Assembly: GCF_002355215.1 (NCBI RefSeq)
Contig: NZ_AP014612.1
Coordinates: forward strand, 620,001 to 684,000
Length of the DNA: 64,000 nucleotides
Source: Streptococcus troglodytae
Lineage (GTDB): Bacteria > Bacillota > Bacilli > Lactobacillales > Streptococcaceae
Reading direction: 5' to 3'
Positions 43,536-54,180 of the stretch are shown here, in pieces. Position numbers and translations under genes: made by a program. Below the pieces are notes generated by a model that searched no databases, was not told where the DNA came from, and worked only from the letters and a program-made list of their open reading frames with translations. Position 1 is the stretch's first letter; every line of letters starts with the position of its first letter.

Positions 43536-44705
43536 GTGAATAAAAAAAGTGAAAAATTTAATCTTTCTTGGTTTTTTAAATGGTTCTTGGATAATAAAAC
43601 CGTAACGGTCTTACTGGTTTTACTTTTAGTTTTTTTGGATATTCTTGTTTTTACCAAGATTAGTTCTATTTTTAGACCTCTTCTTTCTTTTTTAGCTGTC
43701 ATCATGTTACCTTTGGTAATTTCAGCCTTACTTTACTACCTTTTAAAGCCTATTGTAGATTTTATTGAAAGACGGGGAACCAGCCGTGTGATGGCTATTA
43801 CAATTGTCTTTGTTATCATAGCAGGGCTTCTTGTTTGGGGTATAGCCAATTTCTTTCCCATGCTTAATGAGCAACTGACTTCTTTTATTAAATACTTACC
43901 AAGTTATGTCAGGTCTGTAGATGCTCAGGTTTCAAAATTGTTGAGGAACGATTTGCTGGCTAGTTTTCGACCGCAAATTGAAGATGCAGTAACTAATTTT
44001 AGCCAGAAAGCTGTTGATTATGCGGAAACTTTTTCTAAAGGAGCAGTAACTTGGGCTGGGAATTTTGCATCGCTAATTGCACGTGTCACAGTAGCTATTA
44101 TAATTTCTCCTTTCATTGTTTTTTATCTTTTACGTGATAGCAGTAAGATGAAAGAAGCTTTTGTATCTTATTTGCCTACTAAAATACGTCAGCCCATTCA
44201 TCGTATTTTGGGTGATGTTAATCGGCAGCTGGCTGGTTATGTTCAAGGTCAAGTGACTGTTGCGATTATCGTTGGGTTTATGTTTTCTATTATGTTCACA
44301 GTTATTGGTTTGCGCTATGCAGTGACCTTTGGAATTATAGCGGGATTTTTAAATATGATTCCTTATCTAGGAAGTTTTTTAGCAACGATACCAGTTTTTA
44401 TTTTGGCTCTTGTTGAAGGACCTGTTATGGTGGTGAAAGTAGCGCTTGTTTTTATTGTTGAACAAACCATTGAAGGGCGCTTTGTCTCTCCGCTTGTTCT
44501 TGGCAGCAAACTTAGTATTCATCCCATTACCATTATGTTTATTTTATTGACAGCAGGCTCAATGTTTGGTGTTTGGGGAGTTTTTTTGGGAATCCCTATT
44601 TATGCATCAATCAAGGTTGTCGTCAAAGAAATTTTTGAGTGGTATAAGCCTATTAGTGGCTTGTATGAGCAAGAAAGGGAGGATATTGAGAAAGATGTTA
44701 AATAG
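43536..44705 (+). CDS. AI-2E family transporter
   Basis: The 389-residue membrane protein belongs to the AI-2E/PerM transporter family: hydrophobic segments such as VTVLLVLLLVFLDILVFTKI, LAVIMLPLVISALLYYLLKP and RVTVAIIISPFIVFYLL, followed by the signature GQVTVAIIVGFMFSIMFTV and LNMIPYLGSFLATIP. Members have been linked to export of autoinducer-2 or to ion antiport; the substrate here is not known. A GTG at 43536 with TGGAGG before it is the best start; the frame is open to 43497. It overlaps the TPR gene by 11 bases. Confidence 0.9.
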   Translation: MNKKSEKFNLSWFFKWFLDNKTVTVLLVLLLVFLDILVFTKISSIFRPLLSFLAVIMLPLVISALLYYLLKPIVDFIERRGTSRVMAITIVFVIIAGLLVWGIANFFPMLNEQLTSFIKYLPSYVRSVDAQVSKLLRNDLLASFRPQIEDAVTNFSQKAVDYAETFSKGAVTWAGNFASLIARVTVAIIISPFIVFYLLRDSSKMKEAFVSYLPTKIRQPIHRILGDVNRQLAGYVQGQVTVAIIVGFMFSIMFTVIGLRYAVTFGIIAGFLNMIPYLGSFLATIPVFILALVEGPVMVVKVALVFIVEQTIEGRFVSPLVLGSKLSIHPITIMFILLTAGSMFGVWGVFLGIPIYASIKVVVKEIFEWYKPISGLYEQEREDIEKDVK

Positions 44706-45925
44706 TGAAAAAATGCTGACGGCTATTCAAAATCAAGATTTAGAACAAGCCCAAAAATATTTTGAACAGGCATTGACAGAAGATGACGACCAAACACTTT
44801 TAGCTTTAGCGGATTATTTGCAATCCATTGGTTTTATCCACAAGCCAAAGAGATTTTTTGCAATTACGGGCAGATTTTCCTGAAGTTAATATTAATCTGG
44901 CTCAAATTGCTAATGAGGATGGTCACATTGATGAAGCCTTTATGTATTTAGATATTATCAAACCTGATCATCCCGATTATTTGACAGCACTGTTAGTTAA
45001 GGCAGATTTGTATGATACTGAAGGACTAACAGAAGTTGCCAGAGAAAAACTATTAGAAGCTAGCCAAATTAGCCAAGAGCCCTTGGTCATCTTTGGTTTA
45101 GCAGAGATTGAAATGAATTTATCAGATTTTCAAGCAGCCATCCAGCATTATGCTCAATTGGATAACCGTGCAATTTTAGAAGAGACAGGTGTTTCTACTT
45201 ATGAGAGAATTGGACGTGCCTATGCTAGCTTAGGAAAGTTTGAAACAGCTATTGAATTTCTCGAAAAGGCAGTAGAAATTGAATTTGATGAAACAACTGT
45301 TTTTGAGGTCGCAACTTTACTCTATGATCAAGAAGAATACCAAAGAGCCAATCTTTATTTTAAACAGTTAGACAGTATGAATCCTGATTTCGCAGGATAT
45401 GAATACAATTATGCTCTTTCGCTTCATGCAGAGCATCAAACGAAGCAGGCCTTGCGTGTGCTTCAACAGGGATTGTCAAAGAATGAATTTGACAGTCAGC
45501 TCCTCCTTTTAGCTTCACAATTATCCTATGAACTGCATGATAAAAAAGCCGCCGAAAATTACCTTCTGAAAGTTTTAGAAATAGCAGAAGATGATGAAGA
45601 AGCTCTTATGAGACTTAGCAATCTTTACTTAGAAGAGAATCGTTTTGAAGATGTGATCAATTTAGACAGAGCAGATATTGATAGTGTTCTGACAAAGTGG
45701 AATATAGCTAAGGCCTACCAGAAACTTGAAGATGACACAAAAGCTCTGGAGATTTATGATACTTTAATCGTAGATTTGGCTGATAATCCAGACTTTCTTA
45801 AGGATTATATCTATATTTTGCGAAAATTCGGTTATGATGAAAAAGTTAAAACGTTTGCGGATAAATACTTACAATTAGTACCTGATGATAATGATATTGC
45901 CGATTTGCGAGAGCAATTGCAGTAA
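44695..45925 (+). pseudogene. Tetratricopeptide-repeat protein, split by two homopolymer shifts
   Basis: From the ATG at 44695 the protein begins MLNSEKMLTAIQNQDLEQAQ, KYFEQAL. The frame breaks near 44832; a second frame runs to 45925. Adding one T to the T4 run at 44832-44835 and one T to the T6 run at 44854-44859 gives a smooth SIGFYPQAKEIFLQLRADFP, and a 410-residue protein. Repeated helical hairpins with TPR spacing are evident, for example YERIGRAYASLGKFETAIEF and LEKAVEIEFDE. It is a soluble scaffold of unknown partner, coupled to the AI-2E family gene. Confidence 0.8.
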
Positions 45926-46020
45926 TTCTCTGGAAATAAAACTTTAATTTTAAAAGAGTTTTCATTTTTTAGTTAAAAAACTCACAAATAAAAATTCACA
46001 AAGTCTTGAAAAATCTATGG

Positions 46021-46026
46021 TATAAT
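46021..46026 (+). promoter_or_regulatory. Extended -10 promoter of alsS
   Basis: TGGTATAAT (46018-46026) is an extended -10. Transcription would begin near 46033, which argues against the ATG at 46031 and for the ATG at 46058. Confidence 0.6.
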
Positions 46027-46057
46027 TGACATGAAACTTGTGAAAGAAGGGCTTTTT

Positions 46058-47737
46058 ATGACCGAAATAAATAAGGAAGACTATGGGGCTGACCTGATTG
46101 TAGACAGCCTCATTAATCATGATGTCAACTATGTTTTTGGAATCCCTGGTGCAAAAATTGATCGTGTCTTTGATACCTTAGAAGATAAGGGGCCAGAACT
46201 TATTGTAGCACGCCATGAGCAAAATGCTGCTTTTATGGCTCAGGGAATTGGCCGTATTACTGGTGAGCCTGGTGTTGTGATTACAACCAGCGGTCCCGGT
46301 GTTTCCAATCTGGCGACTGGTCTTGTTACTGCGACAGCTGAGGGAGATCCTGTCCTTGCTATTGGTGGTCAGGTTAAACGTGCTGATTTGCTCAAACGGG
46401 CTCACCAGTCAATGAATAATGTTGCTATGCTTGCTCCCATTACTAAATATTCAGCAGAAATTCAGGATCCTGCAACACTTTCAGAAAATATTGCCAATGC
46501 TTATCGTTTAGCTAAATCGGGAAAACCGGGAGCTAGTTTCTTATCTATTCCTCAAGATGTAACTGATAGTCCTGTTACTGTTAAGGCGATTAAACCCTTG
46601 ACAGATCCTAAGTTAGGTTCAGCGTCAGTTGCTGATATTAATTATTTGGCACAGGCCATAAAAAATGCGGTCCTTCCTGTCTTACTTTTAGGAAATGGTG
46701 CGTCAACGGCTGCAGTTACAGCTTCTATTCGCCGTTTGTTAGGGGCTGTCAAGCTGCCAGTCGTTGAAACTTTCCAAGGAGCTGGTATTGTTTCAAGAGA
46801 TTTAGAAGAGGATACTTTTTTTGGTCGTGTGGGACTTTTTCGTAATCAGCCCGGAGATATGCTGCTGAAACGTTCTGACTTAGTTATTGCTATTGGCTAT
46901 GATCCTATTGAATATGAAGCACGCAATTGGAATGCTGAAATTTCGGCTCGCATTATTGTTATTGATGTTGCTCCAGCTGAAATTGATACTTATTTCCAAC
47001 CTGAACGTGAATTAATTGGTGATATAGCTGAAACACTTGATTTACTCTTACCTGCTATTAGTGGTTACTCGCTTCCAAAAGGTTCTCTTGACTATCTCAA
47101 AGGTCTTCGTGATAATGTAGTAGAAGATGTCAAATTTGATAAGACAGTCAAATCCGGTCTGGTTCATCCGCTTGATGTGGTTGATGTCCTTCAAAAGCAG
47201 ACAAGAGATGATATGACAGTAACGGTTGATGTTGGCAGCCATTATATTTGGATGGCTCGTTATTTTAAAAGCTATGAAGCACGGCACTTACTTTTCTCAA
47301 ATGGCATGCAAACCTTAGGTGTTGCTTTACCTTGGGCAATTTCGGCAGCTCTTGTACGGCCAAATGAGAAGATTATTTCTATTTCAGGTGATGGTGGTTT
47401 CCTCTTTTCTGGTCAAGAATTAGAAACAGCTGTCCGTTTGCATTTGCCAATTGTTCATATCATTTGGAATGATGGTAAATACAATATGGTTGAATTCCAA
47501 GAAGAAATGAAATATGGCCGTTCATCAGGTGTTGATTTTGGTTCTGTTGATTTTGTCAAGTATGCGGATAGTTTCGGTGCTAAAGGTTACCGTGCTGATA
47601 GTAAAGAAAAGTTTGATCAAGTCCTTCAAACGGCACTCAAGGAAGCTGAAAATGGTCCAGTTCTCATTGATGTTCCAATGGACTATAAGGATAATGTAAA
47701 ATTGGGTGAAACTATTTTGCCTGACGAATTCTACTAA
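46058..47737 (+). CDS. alsS: Catabolic acetolactate synthase AlsS
   Basis: AlsS joins two pyruvates to alpha-acetolactate with thiamine diphosphate, diverting carbon to acetoin. The 559-residue protein has [12 protein letters not shown] near the N-terminus with the ThDP-activating Glu region (FGIPGAKID), and the cofactor motif [20 protein letters not shown] followed by WNDGKYNMV. It lacks the regulatory-subunit partner of the biosynthetic enzyme; the next gene is the decarboxylase. The ATG at 46058 has AAGAAGGG before it. Confidence 0.95.
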   Translation: MTEINKEDYGADLIVDSLINHDVNYVFGIPGAKIDRVFDTLEDKGPELIVARHEQNAAFMAQGIGRITGEPGVVITTSGPGVSNLATGLVTATAEGDPVLAIGGQVKRADLLKRAHQSMNNVAMLAPITKYSAEIQDPATLSENIANAYRLAKSGKPGASFLSIPQDVTDSPVTVKAIKPLTDPKLGSASVADINYLAQAIKNAVLPVLLLGNGASTAAVTASIRRLLGAVKLPVVETFQGAGIVSRDLEEDTFFGRVGLFRNQPGDMLLKRSDLVIAIGYDPIEYEARNWNAEISARIIVIDVAPAEIDTYFQPERELIGDIAETLDLLLPAISGYSLPKGSLDYLKGLRDNVVEDVKFDKTVKSGLVHPLDVVDVLQKQTRDDMTVTVDVGSHYIWMARYFKSYEARHLLFSNGMQTLGVALPWAISAALVRPNEKIISISGDGGFLFSGQELETAVRLHLPIVHIIWNDGKYNMVEFQEEMKYGRSSGVDFGSVDFVKYADSFGAKGYRADSKEKFDQVLQTALKEAENGPVLIDVPMDYKDNVKLGETILPDEFY

Positions 47738-47750
47738 AAAGGAGTTTAAA

Positions 47751-48467
47751 ATGGAAACCAACAAATTATTTCAATATAATACCTTAGGAGCGCTTATGGC
47801 AGGTCTCTATGATGGTTCTTTAACTGTGGGTGAGCTGTTAGAATATGGAGATTTAGGTTTAGGAACACTTGATTCTATTGATGGTGAATTAATTGTCCTA
47901 GATGGTAAAGCTTATCAGGCTAAAGGATCTGGTGATAAACCAGAAGTTGTTGAAGTGTCTGATGATATGAAAGTGCCTTATGCAGCTGTCATTCATCATG
48001 AAGCAGAGGTTATTTTTAAACAGCGTTTTGAAATGACAGATCAAGAATTGCAGAAACGCATTGAGTCTTACTATGATGGGGAGAATCTCTTTCGTTCGAT
48101 TAAAATTCACGGGACCTTTGCTAAAATGCATGTACGTATGATTCCGCGTTCGACCCCTGATGAGAAATTTGCAGAAGTGGCAACACATCAGCCAGAATAC
48201 AGAGCTGAAAATATTACCGGTACTATTGTTGGTATTTGGACACCTGAAATTTTTCATGGTGTCAGTGTGGCTGGTTATCATTTGCACTTTATTTCTGATG
48301 ACCATACTTTTGGCGGCCACGTTATGGACTATGTTATTTCAGAAGGGCAGGTTGAAGTGGGTGCTGTTGATCAGTTAGATCAACGTTTCCCCGTTCAAGA
48401 TCGGCAATATCTCTTTGCTAAATTTAACGCCAAAGATATTCGTGGTGATATTGACAAGGCAGAATAA
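47751..48467 (+). CDS. aldB: Alpha-acetolactate decarboxylase
   Basis: This enzyme decarboxylates alpha-acetolactate to acetoin, lowering acid load and controlling the branched-chain precursor pool. The 238-residue protein shows LFQYNTLGALMAGLYDG, the zinc-ligand region GYHLHFISDDHTFGGHVMDY and the Glu/Arg substrate-binding segment. AAGGAG precedes the ATG at 47751, 13 bases after alsS stops. A strong terminator follows, so alsS-aldB form one transcript. Confidence 0.95.
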   Translation: METNKLFQYNTLGALMAGLYDGSLTVGELLEYGDLGLGTLDSIDGELIVLDGKAYQAKGSGDKPEVVEVSDDMKVPYAAVIHHEAEVIFKQRFEMTDQELQKRIESYYDGENLFRSIKIHGTFAKMHVRMIPRSTPDEKFAEVATHQPEYRAENITGTIVGIWTPEIFHGVSVAGYHLHFISDDHTFGGHVMDYVISEGQVEVGAVDQLDQRFPVQDRQYLFAKFNAKDIRGDIDKAE

Positions 48468-48484
48468 AACTGGATTATGACTTT

Positions 48485-48522
48485 AAAAAAGAGCTAAGGA
48501 CTTATAAACCTTAGCTCTTTTT
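48485..48522. terminator. Bidirectional terminator after aldB
   Basis: AAAAAAGAGCTAAGG (48485-48499) pairs with CCTTAGCTCTTTTT (from 48509). It lies between convergent aldB and the amino-acid permease, with A and T tracts at both ends. Confidence 0.9.
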
Positions 48523-48533
48523 GACTTGATTGG

Positions 48534-49940
48534 TCATCTATTGTTTTTAAATTTAAACTTACTGTAGAAACCAAAGGCAGCAATCCAAATAGTTGCTCCA
48601 ATGGCTCCGATATAGGTTGAGTCTTGTAAGAACAAAGTTACAAAAACAAAGACCATAAAAATAATTGTGACAGGATTTAATATTTTATAGTGAGGCATTA
48701 AGTAGCCGTCTGCCATGAAATCATTTGACTTGCGATATTTCAGATGAGCTAACATGGTCAAAACATAAATGGCAATGTAAACACCAGAAGAAGACGCAGT
48801 AATCAAAGCAAAAGCGTCTTTTATTCCAGGCAGTACATTGATAAAAGCTGAAATAGCAATAACAATAGCTGAGAAAATAATGGCCTTACTTGGCACACCA
48901 GTTCGTGAAAGTGTTCCAATTTTGAAGCGTTTCATAAATTGATTAGGTGCTTCATTAGCTAATTGATAAAGGTGCCGACCAGTTGAATAGAGTGTCGAAT
49001 TCAAAGCGGATGCTGCAGAAGTCAATACAACAAAGTTGATTAAGGCAGCCGCCCATTTGATACCGGCCAATTTGAAGACCATGACAAATGGTGATGTATC
49101 TGATGGTAATGCTCTCCATGGGAAAATGGTCATAATGGCGATTAAGGCACCGACATAAAAAATCACAATTCGCATTGGAATTTCTTGAATAGCTTTTGGT
49201 AACACCTTTCTGGGATTTTGTGTCTCGGATACGGTAATCCCAACAAATTCAATAGCCTGATAAGCAAAGAAGACCATTTGGAAAGACACGAGGAATTTCA
49301 TCCAACCGTTGGGAAACATTTCAAATCCCTTAGAAATATTGGCAAAACTAACTGGTCCCTGACTCGTTTTAAAACCAGTCAGTAACATGACGATAGCTGT
49401 TGCAATCAATGCTAAAATGGCAATGATTTTAATCATGGCAAACCAGAATTCTGCTTCGCCAAAAACACGAACAGCAATTAAATTAACAGATCCTAATATT
49501 AAAAGAAAAACAATCTGAATTATCCAAGCGGGCCAAGATGGGAACCAGTACTGAACATATTTGGCAATAGCTGTGATTTCCGCCATTCCTAAGAAAATAA
49601 CAGAGACCCAATAAGACCAACCCGCAAAATAGCCCCAGTCTTTACCGATGTATTTGGTAATAAAATTGATAAAAGTATGCTGGTCAGGATCATGATAAAG
49701 CATTTCCCCCATTGCACGCATCATCCAAAACATGAAAAGTCCTGTTAAGAGATAAACGATGATGATGGAGGGACCTGTTAATGAAATGGAACGCCCGGCT
49801 CCTAGAAAAAGTCCCGTTCCGATGGTTCCAGCAATGGCAATCAATTGAACGTGGCGATTTTGTAAGCCACGAACCATGCCATTCTCAAGCTCTTTCGCAT
49901 CCTGTTCCTGTGTCGTATTTTTTGTATTTTGATGTGACAT
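48534..49940 (-). CDS. APC family amino-acid permease
   Basis: The 468-residue protein has about 12 hydrophobic segments and the amino-acid transporter signature near the N-terminus, LIAIAGTIGTGLFLGAGRSI. The following GPSIIIVYLLTGLFMFWMMR and the central VFFAYQAIEFVGITVSE match the CycA/AnsP/GabP branch of the APC superfamily. The likely substrate is a neutral amino acid (glycine, D-alanine, D-serine or similar), but sequence alone does not decide. It is a single gene facing away from the NFACT gene on the same strand. Confidence 0.88.
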   Translation of the reverse strand: MSHQNTKNTTQEQDAKELENGMVRGLQNRHVQLIAIAGTIGTGLFLGAGRSISLTGPSIIIVYLLTGLFMFWMMRAMGEMLYHDPDQHTFINFITKYIGKDWGYFAGWSYWVSVIFLGMAEITAIAKYVQYWFPSWPAWIIQIVFLLILGSVNLIAVRVFGEAEFWFAMIKIIAILALIATAIVMLLTGFKTSQGPVSFANISKGFEMFPNGWMKFLVSFQMVFFAYQAIEFVGITVSETQNPRKVLPKAIQEIPMRIVIFYVGALIAIMTIFPWRALPSDTSPFVMVFKLAGIKWAAALINFVVLTSAASALNSTLYSTGRHLYQLANEAPNQFMKRFKIGTLSRTGVPSKAIIFSAIVIAISAFINVLPGIKDAFALITASSSGVYIAIYVLTMLAHLKYRKSNDFMADGYLMPHYKILNPVTIIFMVFVFVTLFLQDSTYIGAIGATIWIAAFGFYSKFKFKNNR

Positions 49941-50289
49941 AATTCCAACCTTTTTAATAATATCTTTTCCATTATAATATTATTTTACCAAAATCACAAA
50001 TTGGTCATAGCTGAATAAAATATTCCAATCATTGGGTGATAAGGCTCATTATTTGATAGTTTCCGTGATAGCGCTGTTCGGGCTTTATGGATTTAGGAAT
50101 TCTTAGATTGCGTGAGAACAGTGACTAGAGAGTGTTAGCTCTACTAGAAAAGCTTTAAGATAGTTGATAATATGTGATTCAAAAGTTTGGTAACAGTAAT
50201 TTTAACCAAAATAGATAATGAGAAAGAAAATTGGAAAAAGGAAAAAATTAGAATGGTTAACCATACATATGGCTGACTGTTCTAATCTT
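49941..50289 (-). other. Intergenic region upstream of the permease gene
   Basis: AAGGTTGGAATT on the minus strand gives the permease ribosome site. On the minus strand ATTATAATG near 49970 is a plausible -10. I see no gene in the remaining bases. Confidence 0.35.
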
Positions 50290-51936
50290 TTACATCTTCA
50301 TTGCTTTTATCTTGGCTTCATTAGGCGTTACGCGCAGCGTTTTTTGTCCTCTATAAGTGACAAAACCGGGTTTAGCTTTGTTGGGTTTGTTGAGCTTTTT
50401 AGCTTCAATCATATCAACTTGGACAAGATTGGAAAGGCGAGCCTTTGAAAAGTAAGCTGCTAATTCGGCGGCATCCGTTTTAATTTCGTCGCTAGGGTTG
50501 AGGTTATCTTTAATCAAAACATGGCTTCCTGGAATGTCTTTGGCATGGAACCAGAGCTCACCTTTTTTAGACATTTTGAAGGTTAGCTCGTCATTTTGAA
50601 GGTTATTTTTTCCAACCAGAATGATGGTTTTGCCATCAGAAGCTAAGTAAGGTTCAGGTTTTTGCGTTTTTGAATTTTTCACGATGGCGGCGCTTGACAA
50701 AACCTGTTTGCACCAGTTCTTCACGAATTTCACTGATTTCAGACAAACTGGCTTGATTGAGGGCATTGTCAACACTTTCTAAGTATTGAATAGTAGCCTT
50801 TGTTTCGCTGATGAGGCTCCCTAAATGCTTCACAGCTTCTTTTAATTTTTGATATTTTTTAAAATAGCGTTGTGCATTCTGACTAGGCGTCAAGGCTTTA
50901 TTAAGCGGAATGCTTACTTTTTGTCCCGTATAATAATTATTTAGTTCAACACTGTCCTGATTGTTAGGGACCTGACTAAGATAAGTGGTCAAAAGTTCTC
51001 CCTTTTGGCGAAACTCTTCAGCCTTATCTGTATCTTGAAATTCTTGTTCTTGCTTTTTGAGTTTTTTCTTGTTTTTCTCTAATTCATTTTGAATACGATG
51101 GATAAGATCGCTGGCTTGCTGTGCAATTCTGTCGCGTTCAGCCTTATCTTGATAGAAATAATCAAGCAGATCTGACAGGCTGTCAAAAGTTTCTTGGGAA
51201 TTGCTGAAAGTAATGGCAGTAAAAGATTTTTCAGTCAAAGTTGGGAAAGTTGGCAGGTCAAAAAACTGTTTGAAGCTCTTGAATGTGTCGGTTTTCAATC
51301 TTTGACTCAATTCGGCAGCAGTATCGCGTCCCAAACCTTGAAAGAGTTTTTGTAAATTATTAGCCGCTAAATCTTCTGTTTGTAGGATTTCAAATAACGT
51401 TTCATCAGAAATGGTAAAAGGATTTTGGGCCTGTGTTTTTGGTGGTGCTAAGTAATTTGAACCAGGCAAAATAGTACGATAGCTGTTTTGTGTAAAACCG
51501 ATGTGCTTAATGGATTCAATGATTTTTCCTTCGTTTTTATCCAAAAGAATAATATTACTGTGCTTACCCATGATTTCAATAATTATAGTAACCTTGATTT
51601 GATCACCAATTTCATTTTTATTGGAAATGCTCATTTCAAGAATACGATCATTTTCAATTTGTTCAATGTTTTCGATAAGAGCTCCTTGCAGATACTTTCG
51701 CATAATCATAGTAAAAGTATTAGGATTTTGAGGATTTTGAAAATCGGTCTTGGTTAATTGAACACGGCCAAAGACAGGGTGGGCTGAAAGAAGTAGCTTA
51801 TAATTTTGCCGATTGTTGCGAATCGTCAACACTAGCTCTTGTTCGAAAGGCTGGTTTACCTTCTGAATACGCCCCCAAAGAATCTGTTCTTGTAATTCCT
51901 TTGTTAAATGATGTAAAAAAAGCCATCAAAAGACAT
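50290..51936 (-). pseudogene. rqcH: NFACT family protein (RqcH / fibronectin-binding protein A-like), broken by three homopolymer shifts
   Basis: The start MSFDGFF is on the minus strand at 51936, with a purine-rich GAAAAGGGGG site. One more base in the 7-base run at 51915-51921 gives FLHHLTKELQEQILWGRIQK, the NFACT-N signature. The frame then runs to the coiled-coil region (ELEKNKKKLKKQEQEFQDTD). At about 50677-50664 two further missing bases in A5 runs restore HREKIQKRKKPEPYLASDG, leading to the NFACT-R domain LWFHAKDIPGSHVLIKD. The repaired protein is 549 residues. RqcH-type proteins add Ala tails in ribosome quality control; older names refer to fibronectin binding. Confidence 0.85.
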
Positions 51937-52024
51937 GATTTCCCCCTTTTCTTTTAGTTCTTCTATTATACCATATACAGACTTAAAGCATTTCCTAAAG
52001 TCTTTTAAGTTATTATCTGCTATA

Positions 52025-52053
52025 TTGAAAAAAGCTGAAAATTACAGTAAAAT
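52025..52053 (+). promoter_or_regulatory. Promoter of the TrpXYZ-like transporter
   Basis: TTGAAA (52025-52030) is followed after 17 bases by TAAAAT (52048-52053). About 145 bases of leader follow before the start codon, with no T-box sequence seen. Confidence 0.6.
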
Positions 52054-52198
52054 AGAAAAGGTAACTTAGTGAATTTAAGAAAATTAAACAGACAATTTTT
52101 TGGCTTGCAAGCGTAAGAAAGCTTTCTTTGTTAGCAGCAGGTTAGATTTTGATCATACTTAAGCTATTCTCACTGACATTCATTATTTGGGAGGAAAT

Positions 52199-53197
52199 AT
52201 GAAAAATAAACGTTTATTGGGCGTTTTATTAGCTCTAGCTGTACTTGTTATTGGTGTTTTGGTTTACCAGTCCGTTGACAAACAAAATGGGAAGAATTCA
52301 CAATCAGGAACTTTTAAAGTTGGCGTGCTCCAATATGTCAGTCACAATGCGCTAGATGAGATTTATCGTGGTATTAAGGCTGGTCTTAAAGAAGAAGGCT
52401 ATTCTGGCAAAAAAATCAAAATTGATTTTATGAATGCTGAAGGTGATCAAAGCAAAGTACAAACCATGAGTCAGACCTTAGTCAATCATAAAAATGATGT
52501 TCTCGTTGGTATTGCTACGCCAGCAGCGCAAGGTTTAGCCAGTGCAACCAAAGAGACACCAATTATTATGGGAGCTGTGACTGATCCCGTTGGTGCCAAA
52601 TTGGTTAAAGATTTGAAAAAACCAAATGGAAATGTAACGGGTGTTTCAGACAAGACACCGATCAGTGCTCAAGTTGATTTAATCAAAAAATTAACGCCAG
52701 ATGTCAAAACAGTTGGTATCCTCTATTCTAGCAGTGAAGATAATTCAAAATCCCAAGTGGAAGAATTTAAAAAAATTGCTGAGAAAAAAGGTTACAAGGT
52801 TCTGGAATATTCTGTTCCTTCAACCAATGAAATTACGGCAACCATGAATGTTATGCTGGACAAGGCAGATGCTGTCTGGATTCCTTTGGACAATACAATT
52901 GCCAGTGCCTTTCCAACAGTGGTGTCAGCGGCTAAAACAGCTAAAAAGCCTATCTATCCAAGTGTTGATACCATGGTAACAGAAGGTGGACTTGCTTCGG
53001 TTGTTGTAGATCAGTATAAATTGGGTGTTGCTACTGGTAAAATGGCTGTTAAAGTGTTTGAAGGTAAAAAAGTTTCACAACTTCCTGTTGATATTTTTGA
53101 TAAAGGAACTCCAGTTGTGAATACAAAAGTTGCCAAAGAGTTAGGCATTGATATCCCAGCTGATATTTTGAACAAAGCAAAACAGCGAAAGAATTAA
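52199..53197 (+). CDS. ABC transporter substrate-binding protein, TrpX-like
   Basis: The 332-residue protein starts MKNKRLLGVLLALAVLVIGV, an N-terminal hydrophobic anchor without a lipobox cysteine. The mature part matches the DUF534/ABC_sub_bind family: VGVLQYVSHNALDEIYRGIK, TPAAQGLASAT, PIIMGAVTDPVGAKLV and IYPSVDTMVTEGGLASV. Relatives in streptococci bind tryptophan or tyrosine. GGGAGGAAAT precedes the ATG at 52199. The permease and ATPase genes follow. Confidence 0.9.
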   Translation: MKNKRLLGVLLALAVLVIGVLVYQSVDKQNGKNSQSGTFKVGVLQYVSHNALDEIYRGIKAGLKEEGYSGKKIKIDFMNAEGDQSKVQTMSQTLVNHKNDVLVGIATPAAQGLASATKETPIIMGAVTDPVGAKLVKDLKKPNGNVTGVSDKTPISAQVDLIKKLTPDVKTVGILYSSSEDNSKSQVEEFKKIAEKKGYKVLEYSVPSTNEITATMNVMLDKADAVWIPLDNTIASAFPTVVSAAKTAKKPIYPSVDTMVTEGGLASVVVDQYKLGVATGKMAVKVFEGKKVSQLPVDIFDKGTPVVNTKVAKELGIDIPADILNKAKQRKN

Positions 53198-53310
53198 TGA
53201 AAATGGAACTTTAATAAGGAGTAGGATAAAGGAAGGTCTCTCAAAGAGCTTTTTGTCCCCCTCCTTTTTTTGTGTTAAAATAGAAGATATTACAAAAGAA
53301 GGGGACGATA

Positions 53311-54180
53311 ATGTTACTTTCAACCATTTCTCAAGGTTTTCTTTGGTCTATTTTAGGTTTAGGTATTTTTATGACCTTTCGCATTTTAGATTTTCCTGAT
53401 ATGACAACGGAAGGTTCCTTTCCCTTGGGAGGAGCAGTGGCTGTGAGTTTGATCACACAGGGAATGAATCCTTTATTAGCAACCATTATTGCAAGTCTGT
53501 CAGGCTGTTTGGCAGGGCTAGCAGCAGGACTTCTTTATACTAAAGGAAAAATTCCCACGCTTCTATCAGGAATTCTGGTTATGACCTCTTGTCATTCTGT
53601 TATGTTGATGATTATGGGACGGGCAAATATAGGTCTTCTAGATGCTAAAAAATTACAGGATCTCTTACCCTTTTCAGGAGAGATTAATCTCCTTAGTCTG
53701 GGTCTTATTTTTGTTTTTCTTGTCGTTGGCGCGATGATTTTCTTTCTTAATACGCGTCTGGGACAGGCCTACATTGCGACAGGTGATAATCATGATATGG
53801 CCAAGAGTTTTGGCATACATACAGATAAGATGGAATTAATGGGACTCATTTTATCTAACGGTATTATTGCCTTATCTGGTGCTCTGATTAGCCAGCAAGA
53901 TGGTTATGCAGATGTTTCAAAAGGAATTGGTGTCATTGTTATTGGATTGGCTAGTATTATCATTGGTGAAGTTCTCTTTTCGACGAGTCTAACGTTATTG
54001 GAGCGTTTATTAGCTATTGTTGTTGGCTCTGTTCTCTATCAATTCTTGATTTTGGCTGTTATTTCAATGGGCTTTAAGACGAACTATCTCAAACTCTTCA
54101 GTGCTTTAGTCTTGGCTATCTGTCTTATGATTCCAGAGCTGAAAAAGAAATTCTTCAAAGGAGTGAAGTTATCACGATGA
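53311..54180 (+). CDS. ABC transporter permease, TrpY-like
   Basis: The 289-residue membrane protein starts MLLSTISQGFLWSILGLGIF and has hydrophobic segments across its length, with the ITQGMNPLLATIIASLSGCL and MELMGLILSNGIIALSGALI regions of the BPD_transp_2-like family seen in TrpXYZ systems. It is separated from the binding-protein gene by 113 bases holding GTTAAAATAG, a possible extra promoter, and GAAGGGGAC as ribosome site. It overlaps the ATPase gene by four bases. Confidence 0.88.
   Translation: MLLSTISQGFLWSILGLGIFMTFRILDFPDMTTEGSFPLGGAVAVSLITQGMNPLLATIIASLSGCLAGLAAGLLYTKGKIPTLLSGILVMTSCHSVMLMIMGRANIGLLDAKKLQDLLPFSGEINLLSLGLIFVFLVVGAMIFFLNTRLGQAYIATGDNHDMAKSFGIHTDKMELMGLILSNGIIALSGALISQQDGYADVSKGIGVIVIGLASIIIGEVLFSTSLTLLERLLAIVVGSVLYQFLILAVISMGFKTNYLKLFSALVLAICLMIPELKKKFFKGVKLSR

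Noticed and set aside
51937..52198. T-box riboswitch before the TrpX-like gene
   Set aside because: No T-box consensus or specifier stem-loop was found in the leader.
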